Origin: Blastocatellia bacterium UBA7656
GTDB lineage: Bacteria; Acidobacteriota; Blastocatellia; UBA7656
DNA length: 64,000 bases
NCBI GenBank assembly: GCA_002483445.1
Contig: DLHY01000084.1
Coordinates: 1 to 64,000, forward strand
Direction: 5' to 3'
Below are positions 23,206-32,734 of this stretch, piece by piece. How positions within the stretch are numbered: position 1 is the first letter of the stretch; each line of letters starts with the position of its first letter. Both the position numbers and the translations under genes were made by a program. Below the pieces are notes generated by a model, which saw only the letters and a program-made list of their open reading frames with translations, was not told the origin of the DNA and did not search any database.

Positions 23206-25635
23206 ATGGACAGTTTTCTCAAAGACCTGCGCTATGGCCTGCGCGTGTTGTTAAGGCAGAAGGGCTTCACCGCTGTCGCCCTGTTCGCTCTGGCGCTCGG
23301 AATAGGCGCGAACACTGCGATATTCAGCGTCGTCAACGCGATACTGCTTAGGCCCCTGCCTTACAAAGATACTGCGCGGCTCGTCGTCCCTGTCTCCGTC
23401 AACACGGCGCGCGAAATGGATCGGGCCAGCATCACTTATGCGGATTATCTCGACTGGCGAAATGAAACCGAGGTCTTTGAGAACGTCGCCGTCTTCGGTT
23501 TCCAGAACGTCGATCTGGCGGGTGGCGGCGAGCCTGAGCGCGTGCAGGTAGGAACTGTTTCGGAGGATTACTTCGCCGTAATGGGAGTCGGGCCGGTTCT
23601 GGGGAGAACCTTTTCAGCCGACGATTACAAGCCCGACTCCACGCGGGCGCTCGTCATCAGTTACCAACTGTGGCAGCGGAAGTACGGCGGCGATCCCGAT
23701 ATACTCGGTCAGAAAATCTATCTCAACGGACGACCGTACCCGGTGATCGGCGTGATGCCGAAAGATTCGCAGTGGCCCGCGAACTTCGACCTGTGGGCCG
23801 CGCTGGTCGTCGGCCCGAATCCTTCGCCTGACCTGATGCGGCGCGACAACATGATATACCGCGCCGTCGCCCGCCTAAAGTCCGGCGTTGAGATTGAACA
23901 GGCGACAGCCGCGATGGAGGTCATAGCCCGCAGACTGGAGCAGGACTTTCCCGAATCGCGCAAGGGCTGGTCGAACAAGGCGATACCTCTGCGCGATTAC
24001 ATTGTAGAGGATGAGCTTCAACTCGCTCTGATGGTTTTGATCGGGGCCGTCGGCTTCGTCCTCCTCATAGCCTGCGTAAATGTGGCCAACCTTCTGCTGG
24101 CTCGCGCCGCAGTGCGCGAGCGCGAGATCGCCATCAGGATGGCTCTCGGTTCGGGGCGGATTCGGCTGATAAGGCAGTTGTTGACCGAAAGCGTGATGCT
24201 GGCTCTCGTGGGAGGCGCAGTTGGATTGCTGCTCGCCTTCTGGGGAGTCGATCTGCTCACAGCGATTGCTCCTTCCGACATTCCCCAAATCGCAGAGACT
24301 CGAATCGATCTTCGCGTTCTGATGTTCACAATGGCCGTGTCTGTAGTGACGGCGATTCTTTTCGGACTCATACCTGCCCTTCACTCCACGAAGACCAATT
24401 TCAACGAATCACTCAAGGAAGGCGGGCGCAGCGCGACCGAGGGAGCGCGAGGCGGACGACTTCGAGGCATTCTCGTCGTGGCTGAAGTGGTCATCTCACT
24501 TGTGCTTCTGGCAGGCGCGGGATTGATGGTTAGAAGTTTCATTCATCTGCAACATGTCGATCCCGGTTTCAACACGGACAACCTCGCGACTATGAGCATC
24601 AACTGTCCATCTTTGAGATATCCGGATAACGCGCAGGTGCTGGCCTTTTATAAAAACGTGGTCGACCGCGTGGCCAATTCTCCCGGCGTCGAGTCGGCTG
24701 CCGTAAGCTCCGCGCTTCCGCTCGGCGGGGGAGGATTTTATCTCGGTCGCGTACTGTTGATCGAAGGCCACCCGGAGCCGCCCACAGGCCCGGATCACGA
24801 AACGCAATGGAATGTGATAAGCCCCGGTTACTTCCAGGCGACCGGAATAAAACTAATTCGAGGCAGAGCCTTTGACGAGCGCGACGCCGAAAAGAGCAAC
24901 CCTGTCATCATCATAAACGAAACGATGGCGCGGCGAATGTTTCCCGACGAAGACCCTGTAGGCAAGCGAATAAGATCGTGGCGAGACGAGAATCTTCTGC
25001 GCGAGATAGTCGGCGTGGTTCAGGATGTGAGGTATTACGGGCTGGGCGACAAGCTTCGAGGTCTGGTCTACATTCCGCACACGCAAAACACCTGGCGCTC
25101 GATGTTGCTCACCGTTCGCACTACCGGCGATCCCGCAAACCTCATCGGCTCGATTCGCGATCAGATATGGACTGTCGACAAAGATGTTGCGATTGCCAAT
25201 CCTAAAACCATGAATGAGACTCTCGCCGAATCGGTCGCATCGCAGCGTTTCAGCACGCTGCTGCTCGCCGTATTCGCCGCACTCGCTCTGGCGCTTGCGG
25301 CAGTCGGCATCTACAGCGTCTTGTCCTACTCCGTGACTCAGCGCGCGCACGAAATAGGCATCAGGATGGCGCTCGGCGCGCGGGCGGGCGATGTGATAAA
25401 GCTCGTCGTGGCGCACGGAATGAAGCTGACGCTTACAGGCGTAGGGATAGGATTGGCGCTGGCCTTTGCGCTCACGCGACTGATGAAGAGCCTGTTGTAT
25501 GAAGTGAGCGCGGCTGATCCTCTGACCTTCATCGTGATTCCGCTCCTGCTGGCAGGAGTGGCTCTGGGAGCCAGTTTCATCCCGGCCCGTCGAGCCACTC
25601 GCGTAGATCCGATGGTCGCGCTCAGGCATGAATAG
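23206..25635 (+). CDS. ADOP permease 2
   Basis: An 809-residue paralogue of ADOP 1 with N-terminal DLRYGLRVLLRQKGFT, TM1 motif LALGIGANTAIFSVVNA, first FtsX box CVNVANLLLARAAVREREIAI, and C-terminus RATRVDPMVALRHE. Both periplasmic domains and all eight expected TMs are present. No independent ribosome site is visible beyond GGAA in the repeat element immediately upstream, so expression may depend on read-through from ADOP 1. Its final 75 bases are close to identical to those of ADOP 1, including synonymous positions, and its first 20 bases resemble those of ADOP 3. This points to recent duplication or conversion at gene junctions. Confidence 0.92.
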   Translation: MDSFLKDLRYGLRVLLRQKGFTAVALFALALGIGANTAIFSVVNAILLRPLPYKDTARLVVPVSVNTAREMDRASITYADYLDWRNETEVFENVAVFGFQNVDLAGGGEPERVQVGTVSEDYFAVMGVGPVLGRTFSADDYKPDSTRALVISYQLWQRKYGGDPDILGQKIYLNGRPYPVIGVMPKDSQWPANFDLWAALVVGPNPSPDLMRRDNMIYRAVARLKSGVEIEQATAAMEVIARRLEQDFPESRKGWSNKAIPLRDYIVEDELQLALMVLIGAVGFVLLIACVNVANLLLARAAVREREIAIRMALGSGRIRLIRQLLTESVMLALVGGAVGLLLAFWGVDLLTAIAPSDIPQIAETRIDLRVLMFTMAVSVVTAILFGLIPALHSTKTNFNESLKEGGRSATEGARGGRLRGILVVAEVVISLVLLAGAGLMVRSFIHLQHVDPGFNTDNLATMSINCPSLRYPDNAQVLAFYKNVVDRVANSPGVESAAVSSALPLGGGGFYLGRVLLIEGHPEPPTGPDHETQWNVISPGYFQATGIKLIRGRAFDERDAEKSNPVIIINETMARRMFPDEDPVGKRIRSWRDENLLREIVGVVQDVRYYGLGDKLRGLVYIPHTQNTWRSMLLTVRTTGDPANLIGSIRDQIWTVDKDVAIANPKTMNETLAESVASQRFSTLLLAVFAALALALAAVGIYSVLSYSVTQRAHEIGIRMALGARAGDVIKLVVAHGMKLTLTGVGIGLALAFALTRLMKSLLYEVSAADPLTFIVIPLLLAGVALGASFIPARRATRVDPMVALRHE

Positions 25636-25737
<102 letters not shown>

Positions 25738-25740
25738 ATT

Positions 25741-28173
25741 ATGGACAATTTTCTCAAAGACCTGCGCTTTGCAATTCGAACGATGGCCAAACGCCCCGGC
25801 TTCACATTCGTTGCTCTGTTCACGCTTGCTTTAGGCATAGGAGCGAACACGGCCATCTTCACAGTAGTCGAAGCGAGTCTGTTGCGCTCCCTTCCCTATC
25901 GCGATCCTGATCGATTGCTCCACCTTTTCGAGAAGACTCCTCAAAAAGATTTCAATCAGCGCGAGGCTTCTTATCCAGATTTTCTCGACTGGAGAAACAA
26001 TCAGACCTTCGAAGGTCTGGCCGCCTACACCGGCGGCGGCTTCACGCTTGGCGGACGCGAGACTGTGGAGCGATTGTCCGGCGGTCGCGTGAGCGCGAAT
26101 TTCTTCGCGGTGATTGGCGTCAATGCCTCGATTGGAAGAACATTCGAGGAAGGCGAAGACCGCGAGGGAGCCGAGCGCGTCGTGTTGTTGACTCACGCGC
26201 TCTGGCAGAGATTATTTGGCGGCGATCCTGCGGCCCTCAATCAGATGCTCACGCTCAACGATCAGGGCTACAGAATCGTAGGCGTGCTTCCGGCAAATTT
26301 TCAATTCGCCCCTCGCGGCTCGGCAGAACTCTGGACGCCGCTCATTCCCAACCAGGCGCAGCGGGAAAGACGTTTCATGCACTGGGCCAACATAGTCGGG
26401 CGTCTCAAACAGGGCGTCACGGTGGAGCAGGCTCAATCCGAAATGTCAGTCATAGCGAAGCGAATCGAGGAACAATTCGCAGATTCGCACGCGGGAACAT
26501 CAATCATTTTCGTCCCGCTGCACGAGCAGATCATCGGCTCGGTCAAACCTCTTCTGATAGTGCTTCTCGGTTCGGTCAGTTTCGTGCTGTTGATCGCCTG
26601 CGCCAACGTCGCCAATCTTCTGCTTGCGCGCTCGTCAGTCAGGCAAAAAGAGATCGCTATTCGCATCGCGCTTGGCGCTTCTCGCGGGCGGCTCGTTCGA
26701 CAGTTGCTCACGGAAAGCGTGATGCTCGCGCTTGCGGGCGGCGCTTTGGGGCTTGTGATAGCCGGATGGGGAGTCGATGCGCTCATCAGTGTCATTCCGC
26801 AATTTCAACTCAGCCGGATGCCCTATCTGCGAGGTCTCGCGATCAACCCGATGGTTCTGGCTTTCACCTTCGGCCTGTCGCTCGTGACAGGCATAGTCTT
26901 CGGGCTTGTTCCCGCGCTGCAATCGACGAGACCCGATCTTCACGAATCGCTCAAGGAAGGCGGCAAGACTTCAGCCGGCGCGATGCGCCATCGCGTGCGA
27001 AGCGCGCTCATCGTTTCTGAGATAGCCCTCGCGCTCGTCCTTCTGGCCGGAGCAGGGCTGATGATGAAAAGCCTCTGGCGATTGCTTCATGTCAATCCCG
27101 GTTTCGATACAGAAAATCTTCTGACCATGTCGGTTTCGCTCCCCGCGTCGAAATACGACAACTACGAAAAAGTCGCCGTCTTTCACAAAGAGAGTCTCTC
27201 GCGCCTCGAAACCCTTCCCGGAATCAAAGGCGCGGCTACGGTTGGCGTGACTCCGCTCACAGGAGGCAACACGACGCGCTTTTTCGCCGAAGGACAACCG
27301 CGTCCGGCGGCGGGCGAAGAGGTGGAATCGAATCTGCGCGACGTGAGCGCGAATTATTTCCGCGTCATGGGGATACCACTCATTGCGGGCCGCGAGTTCG
27401 ACGACCGCGATATGGCTGACGCTCCCGGCGCGCTCATAGTCAATCAGACTCTCGCCGAGCGCGTATTCCCCGGCGAAAGCGCGGTGGGAAGAAGATTGAT
27501 TTTCACAAACGATCTTCAAACGCCTGTTGAGATCGTCGGAGTAGTCGGCGATGAAAAGCTCAACGGTCTCGATGCGAAAATCACTCCGGTCGTTTATTAC
27601 CCGTTCCTTCAGGACAGCGATCCGGGAACGATGACCAATCTCGTTGTGCGCACAGACTCCGATCCGAACAATCTCATTAACGCTGTCACAAACGAGTGCC
27701 GCCGGATCGAGCCTGGGCTTACCACCTTCGCCATCAGGACTGTCGAGCAGATCATCACGGATTCGCCCTCGACCTTCACGCGGAGATTTCCGGCGTTGTT
27801 GATAGGAGTGTTCGCTTCGGTCGCGCTGCTGCTTGCGACAGTAGGAATCTATGGGGTCATCTCGTATTCGGTCAGCCAGCAATCGCGCGAGATAGGCATA
27901 AGACTGGCTCTGGGAGCCAGTCGCAGAGATATACTCCGGCTGGTGATGGGACACGGCGGATTGCTGGCTGCGGGGGGACTCGGCGCAGGTCTTGGGGCGA
28001 CGATTGCGGTGAGCCGTTTTCTTGAAAGCCTGCTTTTCGAAGTCTCGCCTACAGACCCGATGATACTCGTGATCATTTCATCGGCGCTTGCTTTAGTCGC
28101 TCTCATCGCGTGTTACATTCCGGCGAGACGGGCGACGAAAACAGATCCGATGGTCGCGTTGAGATACGAATGA
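25741..28173 (+). CDS. ADOP permease 3
   Basis: An 810-residue ADOP with N-terminal DLRFAIRTMAKRPGFT, TM1 box LALGIGANTAIFTVVEA (Glu where the paralogues have Asn), first FtsX box CANVANLLLARSSVRQKEIAI, and C-terminus RATKTDPMVALRYE. The second FtsX domain has the standard SQQSREIGIRLALGASRRDILRLV box. It ends the first run of three ADOPs. A perfect 10-bp hairpin at 28180-28210 follows, before a minus-strand operon converges on it. As in all paralogues here, no ATP-binding protein is encoded beside it. Confidence 0.92.
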   Translation: MDNFLKDLRFAIRTMAKRPGFTFVALFTLALGIGANTAIFTVVEASLLRSLPYRDPDRLLHLFEKTPQKDFNQREASYPDFLDWRNNQTFEGLAAYTGGGFTLGGRETVERLSGGRVSANFFAVIGVNASIGRTFEEGEDREGAERVVLLTHALWQRLFGGDPAALNQMLTLNDQGYRIVGVLPANFQFAPRGSAELWTPLIPNQAQRERRFMHWANIVGRLKQGVTVEQAQSEMSVIAKRIEEQFADSHAGTSIIFVPLHEQIIGSVKPLLIVLLGSVSFVLLIACANVANLLLARSSVRQKEIAIRIALGASRGRLVRQLLTESVMLALAGGALGLVIAGWGVDALISVIPQFQLSRMPYLRGLAINPMVLAFTFGLSLVTGIVFGLVPALQSTRPDLHESLKEGGKTSAGAMRHRVRSALIVSEIALALVLLAGAGLMMKSLWRLLHVNPGFDTENLLTMSVSLPASKYDNYEKVAVFHKESLSRLETLPGIKGAATVGVTPLTGGNTTRFFAEGQPRPAAGEEVESNLRDVSANYFRVMGIPLIAGREFDDRDMADAPGALIVNQTLAERVFPGESAVGRRLIFTNDLQTPVEIVGVVGDEKLNGLDAKITPVVYYPFLQDSDPGTMTNLVVRTDSDPNNLINAVTNECRRIEPGLTTFAIRTVEQIITDSPSTFTRRFPALLIGVFASVALLLATVGIYGVISYSVSQQSREIGIRLALGASRRDILRLVMGHGGLLAAGGLGAGLGATIAVSRFLESLLFEVSPTDPMILVIISSALALVALIACYIPARRATKTDPMVALRYE

Positions 28174-28179
28174 AAAATC

Positions 28180-28210
28180 GCCGGACGAGAAGGAGAAATA
28201 CTCGTCCGGC
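28180..28210 (+). terminator. Terminator-like hairpin after ADOP 3
   Basis: GCCGGACGAG (28180-28189) and CTCGTCCGGC (28201-28210) form a perfect 10-bp GC-rich stem with an 11-base loop. It starts seven bases past the ADOP 3 stop and lies between convergent transcription units. No clear T-run follows on either side, though AAAAAT precedes it, which would be a T-run for the minus strand. Confidence 0.55.
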
Positions 28211-28304
28211 TCTGTCCGCATTCAGGAATCGATAGCGGATGCGACCTCAGCCCGCGAAGGGCCAGGCAGAGGAGCGCCAAAACGAGGTCGCACCCATACT
28301 CTTA

Positions 28305-28736
28305 TCAACCTGCGGCCTTCGCCCATGTGCCGAACAGGCGGCGAAATCCTTCGAGCCGCGCTTTTGCGTCGGGCAGTTTCATCACCAGAGTTTCGAGTTG
28401 TGCGAGATAGGTGGGCCTGCCGATAAGCTGGCGAACTTCTTCGAGGTACGGCTCGATCTTCGAGAATACGCCGATATGTTCGCCGTTGGCGTCGTTGAAC
28501 ATCTTTTCATCTATCCCGCCGTTGTTGACAAACGACGCGGCCATGTCCCAGTAGGAAGTTATCATTCGAAGGTGCGCGCTGCCGTCGTGACCGCTTGCAA
28601 GCACTTTGACTACATCGGCGGCGCTTTCGGGGTTGAATTCCTTGAGATACCACGCGCGAGCGCGGCGAAGGCCATCCTCGCGACGAAGTTCGTAGAGCTT
28701 GAGAATCAAAGCAACATCCTGTTGTTTGTCGTTCAT
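28305..28736 (-). CDS. Conserved-looking helical protein of unknown function
   Basis: A 143-residue, mostly helical, soluble protein (ILKLYELRREDGLRRARAWY, then MITSYWDMAASFVNNGGIDE, KIEPYLEEVRQLIGRPTYL). It resembles small acidobacterial proteins grouped with the DUF4760-like set, but I cannot name a function. It is the last gene of a minus-strand unit led by the TetR-type regulator and the four-TM protein, with a 15-base gap from the latter, so it is probably under the same control. Confidence 0.6.
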   Translation of the reverse strand: MNDKQQDVALILKLYELRREDGLRRARAWYLKEFNPESAADVVKVLASGHDGSAHLRMITSYWDMAASFVNNGGIDEKMFNDANGEHIGVFSKIEPYLEEVRQLIGRPTYLAQLETLVMKLPDAKARLEGFRRLFGTWAKAAG

Positions 28737-28751
28737 CGTGCCTCCTCGTAT

Positions 28752-29141
28752 TCAGTTGGTTTCAAGCTGACGGGATTTGCGCAGTCCGATCAGTTGCAGC
28801 ACAGCGAAGAGCAAAACCACGTCGGCTACTATCGCTACTATCCAGTTGCCAGTCGCGCTCAACACGCCAGCAAAAATTACAATCGCGCTCCCCGCCACCC
28901 ACGCAACGTCGAGCGCGACGGCGATCCAGGCTTCCATCCTGCTGACGTTTTCACGTCGAGCATTCCACAACAGACCGGCGGCGTAAATGAGCAGCATAGC
29001 CCCGAGCGGAACGAGCGAAACGCTTGTGCCTAGAAGCTGCGCCAGTCGCTCTGAAGCCAGAAGGAGTATCGCCCCCGAAAGCGCGGAAAAGATGGCATTG
29101 GCCGTGAGCGCCCGTTTGAGCAGATTCGAATCAGAATTCAT
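28752..29141 (-). CDS. Small four-helix membrane protein
   Basis: A 129-residue protein starting MNSDSNLLKR at 29141, preceded by AAAGGAG; the frame opens slightly earlier. Four hydrophobic helices (ANAIFSALSGAILLLASERL, VPLGAMLLIYAAGLLW, WIAVALDVAWVAGSAIVIFA, WIVAIVADVVLLFAVLQLIG) make it an inner-membrane protein. No known motif. It sits 17 bases after the TetR-type gene and 15 bases before the helical protein gene, so the three form an operon. It is probably the regulator's target, possibly an exporter-associated or stress protein. Confidence 0.7.
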   Translation of the reverse strand: MNSDSNLLKRALTANAIFSALSGAILLLASERLAQLLGTSVSLVPLGAMLLIYAAGLLWNARRENVSRMEAWIAVALDVAWVAGSAIVIFAGVLSATGNWIVAIVADVVLLFAVLQLIGLRKSRQLETN

Positions 29142-29158
29142 AGCAACTCCTTTCGATT

Positions 29159-29857
29159 TCACTTTGAAGTTTTCGAAGACGCTTTTTTTCGAGAGGTCGG
29201 TTTTGCTGAAAGCAGTTTCAATCCCGACGCGGTCGCGCCCGCTTGCAGGCGATGAAGTATCCCTGTTCGAGCGCGGTCGAAGGCTCGATTGTCGTCGAAA
29301 AGTTGATAAGCCCAGTTGGCTTCCTGAGCCATCGCGTGCATCTCGAAGGCTATCTGGGCCGCGTCCGCTTTCGCGTCGAGTTGCCCCAATGATTGAGCGT
29401 GCCGAATCTCATCTTCGAGCGCCGCAAGCCACGAGCGCGAAAGCTCGGCAATGAGGTCGCGCACTTCTCCCGGTCGGCTGTCGAATTCGATAGCGCAGGC
29501 CATGAAAAAACATCCCCCGCGAAAGACGCTGCGCCCGACATAAGAAAGCCACTCGTCCAACATCGCCTGAAGCCTCCCAAGCCCGCGCTCAGATGCGAAA
29601 GCCCGGTCAACGACCTCGCGCACGAAGATGTCGCGGGCCTTTCCTATGACCGCGATCTGCAATTCTTCCTTCGAGCCGAAGTGAGCGAACAGCCCGCTCT
29701 TGCTCATCCCCAACTCCTGAGCAAGCTTTCCGATGGTCAGCCCCTCAAGCCCTTCGGCTGAAGCGATATCGACCGCCGCTTGCAAAATATCCTGCCGCGT
29801 TTGCTCGCCTCGCGCTTCCCTGCGCCTGTTCTCTCTAATCTCGCTGACCGATTTCAT
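29159..29857 (-). CDS. TetR-family transcriptional regulator
   Basis: A 232-residue regulator. The helix-turn-helix at about 20-65 is typical (TRQDILQAAVDIASAEGLEG, then KLAQELGMSKSGLFAHFGSKEEL). The ligand-binding half carries a C-terminal-like domain of the YcdC/TetR_C type (FRGGCFFMACAIEFDSRPGE). A Lys/Ser-rich tail ends the protein. It heads the minus-strand operon with the four-TM and helical proteins. A perfect 15-9-15 palindrome covers its promoter (29893-29931), so it very probably represses itself and the operon. Whether it also acts on the divergent ADOP 4, whose start is about 280 bp away, is open. Confidence 0.93.
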   Translation of the reverse strand: MKSVSEIRENRRREARGEQTRQDILQAAVDIASAEGLEGLTIGKLAQELGMSKSGLFAHFGSKEELQIAVIGKARDIFVREVVDRAFASERGLGRLQAMLDEWLSYVGRSVFRGGCFFMACAIEFDSRPGEVRDLIAELSRSWLAALEDEIRHAQSLGQLDAKADAAQIAFEMHAMAQEANWAYQLFDDNRAFDRARTGILHRLQAGATASGLKLLSAKPTSRKKASSKTSK

Positions 29858-29892
29858 TTTGCCTCTTCGCCTTCGTTTGATTGAAATGTTTT

Positions 29893-29936
29893 AGCACGAC
29901 CGTTCGTTTATACTCCACGAACGGTCGTGCTGTCAA
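29893..29936 (-). promoter_or_regulatory. Promoter with overlapping TetR-type operator
   Basis: AGCACGACCGTTCGT (29893-29907) and ACGAACGGTCGTGCT (29917-29931) are perfect inverted arms around nine bases. On the minus strand TTGACA (29936-29931) and TATAAA (29912-29907) are 18 bases apart, so the palindrome lies over the spacer and reaches both hexamers. Bound repressor would block polymerase. In the gap 29937-30160 to ADOP 4 there is an imperfect direct repeat (GGATGCCCGTAAT near 29949, GGATGCCTGTAAT near 30048) and a degenerate hairpin with CAACAGGCT at about 29981. Confidence 0.85.
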
Positions 29937-30160
29937 CGGATTTTTTTCGGATGCCCGTAATATTTCAGTTCGGAGAGGCGCAACAGGCTGCCAGATTGTT
30001 GAGGGCATCGCCTGTCCTGCTTTCTCCTTCCATAACTGAGCGATTACGGATGCCTGTAATTTTCCGAAAGCGGGACTGGGGAATCCCACAAGCGGACACA
30101 GCAGACTCAATCGAGCGCATCATTGCTTGACTTGAAGGCTCGACCGACTGGCACGGCAGT

Positions 30161-30183
30161 TGATTTATCGTTTCGATAAATCA
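30161..30183. promoter_or_regulatory. 23-bp palindrome ahead of ADOP 4
   Basis: TGATTTATCG (30161-30170) and CGATAAATCA (30174-30183) are perfect 10-bp arms around TTT, ending 25 bases before the chosen start of ADOP 4. AT-rich symmetry at this place suggests an operator or a weak hairpin in the leader. Confidence 0.5.
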
Positions 30184-30208
30184 TTTTCTCTCTATGGAGG
30201 TAAGGCCG

Positions 30209-32632
30209 ATGGGCGCGATGAAAGATTTTCTCTATTCGCTCAGGCTGATGGCGCGTCGTCCGGGGCTGACGATTGCCGCGCTTGTCACGCTCACTCTTGG
30301 GATAGGCGCGAGCGCAGCCATATTCAGTTTAGTCAACGCCGTAGTGCTTCGCCCTTTTCCCTACAAAGACCCTGACCGGATAATCACGCTATGGCAGCAC
30401 AATGCGAAGGCCGGAATCCCTCAGCAGGAAACCTCACCCGCGAACTTCCTCGACTGGAGAGATCAGAATCAGAGCTTCCAGTCTCTCGTTTCCATCGAAC
30501 CCTGGAGCTTCGAGTATGTCGAGCGCGGAGAGCCTGAAAAATTCCGCGCTTCGGTCGTCAGCGAGGGCTTTTTCGAAATGCTCGGCTCCGAGGCCCTCTA
30601 TGGTCGCGCGCTTCAAAAAGAAGATTACCAGCCGGGCCACGACAAGGTTGTGGTTCTCAGCCATAGATTGTGGAAACGATGGCTGGGTGGCGACCCGCAG
30701 ATGATCGGGCAGACAGTCTCTTTTCTCGATGAGGGGCCTTGCACAATCGTCGGCGTGATGCCGCCTGAATTTCAGTTTCCCGACAAGAGTCGCGACATCT
30801 GGGCGCCGTTCACTGACGAAGATCGCTATAGAAAAGACCGTGCGAGAACTTATATCAAAGTCATCGGACGGCTCCGCGACGGAGTCACGCTTGATGAGGC
30901 GCGGTCGGACATGGATATCATCGGCGCGCGGTTGGCTTCCGATCATCCGCAGTTCAATGACGGTGTGGGTGTAAAGCTCACTCCTCTGCCCGAACAGATC
31001 GTGGGCGAAATCCGACCGGCGATGCTCGTGCTTCTGGGCGCTGTCGGTTTCGTTTTGATACTAGCCTGCGCCAACGTCGCCAACATTCTGCTTTCTCGCG
31101 GCCTTGAGCGTGAACACGAAATCGCCATACGCGCTGCGATGGGAGCCAACCGCAAGAGGATCGTCCGGCAGTTGCTCACCGAAAGCCTCGCGCTGGCTCT
31201 TGTGGGAGGCGTGGGCGGATTGCTTCTAAGCTACTGGCTCATCGACATAATAGTCGCGCTCAGTCCGGCGACTCTTCCGCGCATAGAGCAGGTCACGGTT
31301 GATGGTCGCGTGCTTGGGTTTTCGCTCGCCGTGTCTGTTCTCACAGCCGTGCTTTTCGGCCTCGTACCCGCGCTGCAATTCTCGAAACCGGATTTGAACC
31401 TGTCGCTCAAACAGGGCGGACGTTCGACGACAGGCAGCCCTTCGCGACGCCGCACGCGCAATCTTTTGGTCATTGCTGAAATGGCGCTGGCGATAGTTCT
31501 TCTAATCGGCGCGGGGCTGCTGCTTCGCAGCTTCGTCAACCTGATCAGAGTCGATCCGGGATTTCAGAAAGAAAATATTCTCGCCCTTCAGGTTTTCGCC
31601 TACGGCGAGAAATACCGAACGCCTCAACAGCGCGCAGCTTTCTTCCGCGACACCATCGAGCGCATTTCAACTATCCCTGGCGTGAAATCAGCCGGGGCAG
31701 TTTCAGCAGTTCCCTTCCTCGGCGAGGACTCAATCGATATCGATACGACATTCACCATCGAGGGCCGCCCTGCGCCGGATGTCTCGCAGGAGCCGACGGT
31801 GTTCGTAAGCATAGCGACTGAAAATTATTTCTTCGCCCTCGGCATTCCTCTCGTCGAAGGGCGATGGTTCAAACAGACGGACGATCTTAATACCCCGCCG
31901 GTCGTTCTCATCAACGAGACTCTTGCGCGCCGCTACTTCAGGGATGAAGACCCGGTGGGCAAAAAGATATTTGTGCGCTTCGGTCGTCCCGCTTCGCGCG
32001 AGATCATAGGAGTGGTCGCCGACGTGCGTCAGACGGGACTCGACAGCGCCCCTCGCCCGGAAGTCTTCCTGCCTCACTCGCAATATCCTTTCGGCTCGAT
32101 GACCTTCATCGTTCGAGCTTCTTCTGACCCTGCCTCGGCGATAGCTGCGGTCAAAGCTCAGGTCTGGCAGGGCGATCCGCATCAGACTTTTTACAACATC
32201 GCGACGATGGAGCAACTCGTCTCGACGACTCTTGCCGCGCGAAGGTTCAATCTGCTCGTGATAGGAACATTCGCGTTAGTCGCTTTGATTCTCGCCAGCA
32301 TAGGAATTTATGGCGTGATGAGTTTTTCGACTTCTCAGCGCACGCACGAGATAGGCGTAAGAATGGCTCTGGGAGCCGAATCGAAGGATATGATCCGACT
32401 GGTGCTGGGTCAGGGAATGACGCTTGTGATCGCGGGCGTCGGCATCGGACTCGCTGCCGCGTTCGCTCTCACCCGCTTCATATCGTCTTTTCTGTTCGAG
32501 GTGAGCGCGTTCGATCCGGCTACATTTGCGGGCGTGTCGGCTTTGCTTACGGCGGTGGCTCTTGCGGCCTGCTACATTCCGGCCCGCCGCGCCTCGCGCG
32601 TAGACCCGATGATCGCGCTTCGTTACGAATGA
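30209..32632 (+). CDS. ADOP permease 4
   Basis: An 807-residue ADOP; start MGAMKDF chosen because GGAGG lies eight bases before it (a further Met lies three codons in). The N-terminus is SLRLMARRPGLT with TM1 box LTLGIGASAAIFSLVNA, less canonical than its neighbours. First FtsX box CANVANILLSRGLEREHEIAI. C-terminus ARRASRVDPMIALRYE. It opens the second run (ADOP 4-7) after the TetR operon, has its own leader with a palindrome and a good ribosome site, and so is probably the first gene of a new transcript. Confidence 0.92.
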   Translation: MGAMKDFLYSLRLMARRPGLTIAALVTLTLGIGASAAIFSLVNAVVLRPFPYKDPDRIITLWQHNAKAGIPQQETSPANFLDWRDQNQSFQSLVSIEPWSFEYVERGEPEKFRASVVSEGFFEMLGSEALYGRALQKEDYQPGHDKVVVLSHRLWKRWLGGDPQMIGQTVSFLDEGPCTIVGVMPPEFQFPDKSRDIWAPFTDEDRYRKDRARTYIKVIGRLRDGVTLDEARSDMDIIGARLASDHPQFNDGVGVKLTPLPEQIVGEIRPAMLVLLGAVGFVLILACANVANILLSRGLEREHEIAIRAAMGANRKRIVRQLLTESLALALVGGVGGLLLSYWLIDIIVALSPATLPRIEQVTVDGRVLGFSLAVSVLTAVLFGLVPALQFSKPDLNLSLKQGGRSTTGSPSRRRTRNLLVIAEMALAIVLLIGAGLLLRSFVNLIRVDPGFQKENILALQVFAYGEKYRTPQQRAAFFRDTIERISTIPGVKSAGAVSAVPFLGEDSIDIDTTFTIEGRPAPDVSQEPTVFVSIATENYFFALGIPLVEGRWFKQTDDLNTPPVVLINETLARRYFRDEDPVGKKIFVRFGRPASREIIGVVADVRQTGLDSAPRPEVFLPHSQYPFGSMTFIVRASSDPASAIAAVKAQVWQGDPHQTFYNIATMEQLVSTTLAARRFNLLVIGTFALVALILASIGIYGVMSFSTSQRTHEIGVRMALGAESKDMIRLVLGQGMTLVIAGVGIGLAAAFALTRFISSFLFEVSAFDPATFAGVSALLTAVALAACYIPARRASRVDPMIALRYE

Positions 32633-32643
32633 ATTCCTTATTG

Positions 32644-32732
32644 GTCATTTGTCCTTCGTCCTTTGTTATTTGTTGAATAACGGTCATCAACAAATGACGA
32701 ATGACAAGGGACGAATGACAAGGGACAAATGA
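32644..32732. repeat. Heptamer-array inverted element, copy 5 (GTCATTT / AATGACA type)
   Basis: Degenerate seven-base units GTCATTT, GTCCTTC, GTCCTTT, GTTATTT lead to a short core. The inverted array AATGACG, AATGACA, AGGGACG, AATGACA, AGGGACA, AATGAC follows. The right array ends two bases before the ATG (32735) of ADOP 5 and probably supplies its only GGGA-like ribosome site. Confidence 0.88.
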
Positions 32733-32734
32733 CT

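Noticed and set aside
26971..27954. 327-codon minus-strand frame inside ADOP 3, and similar ones in ADOP 2 and 9
   Set aside because: They are antisense shadows with Arg/His/Gln-rich composition, produced by the biased third codon positions of the ADOP genes.
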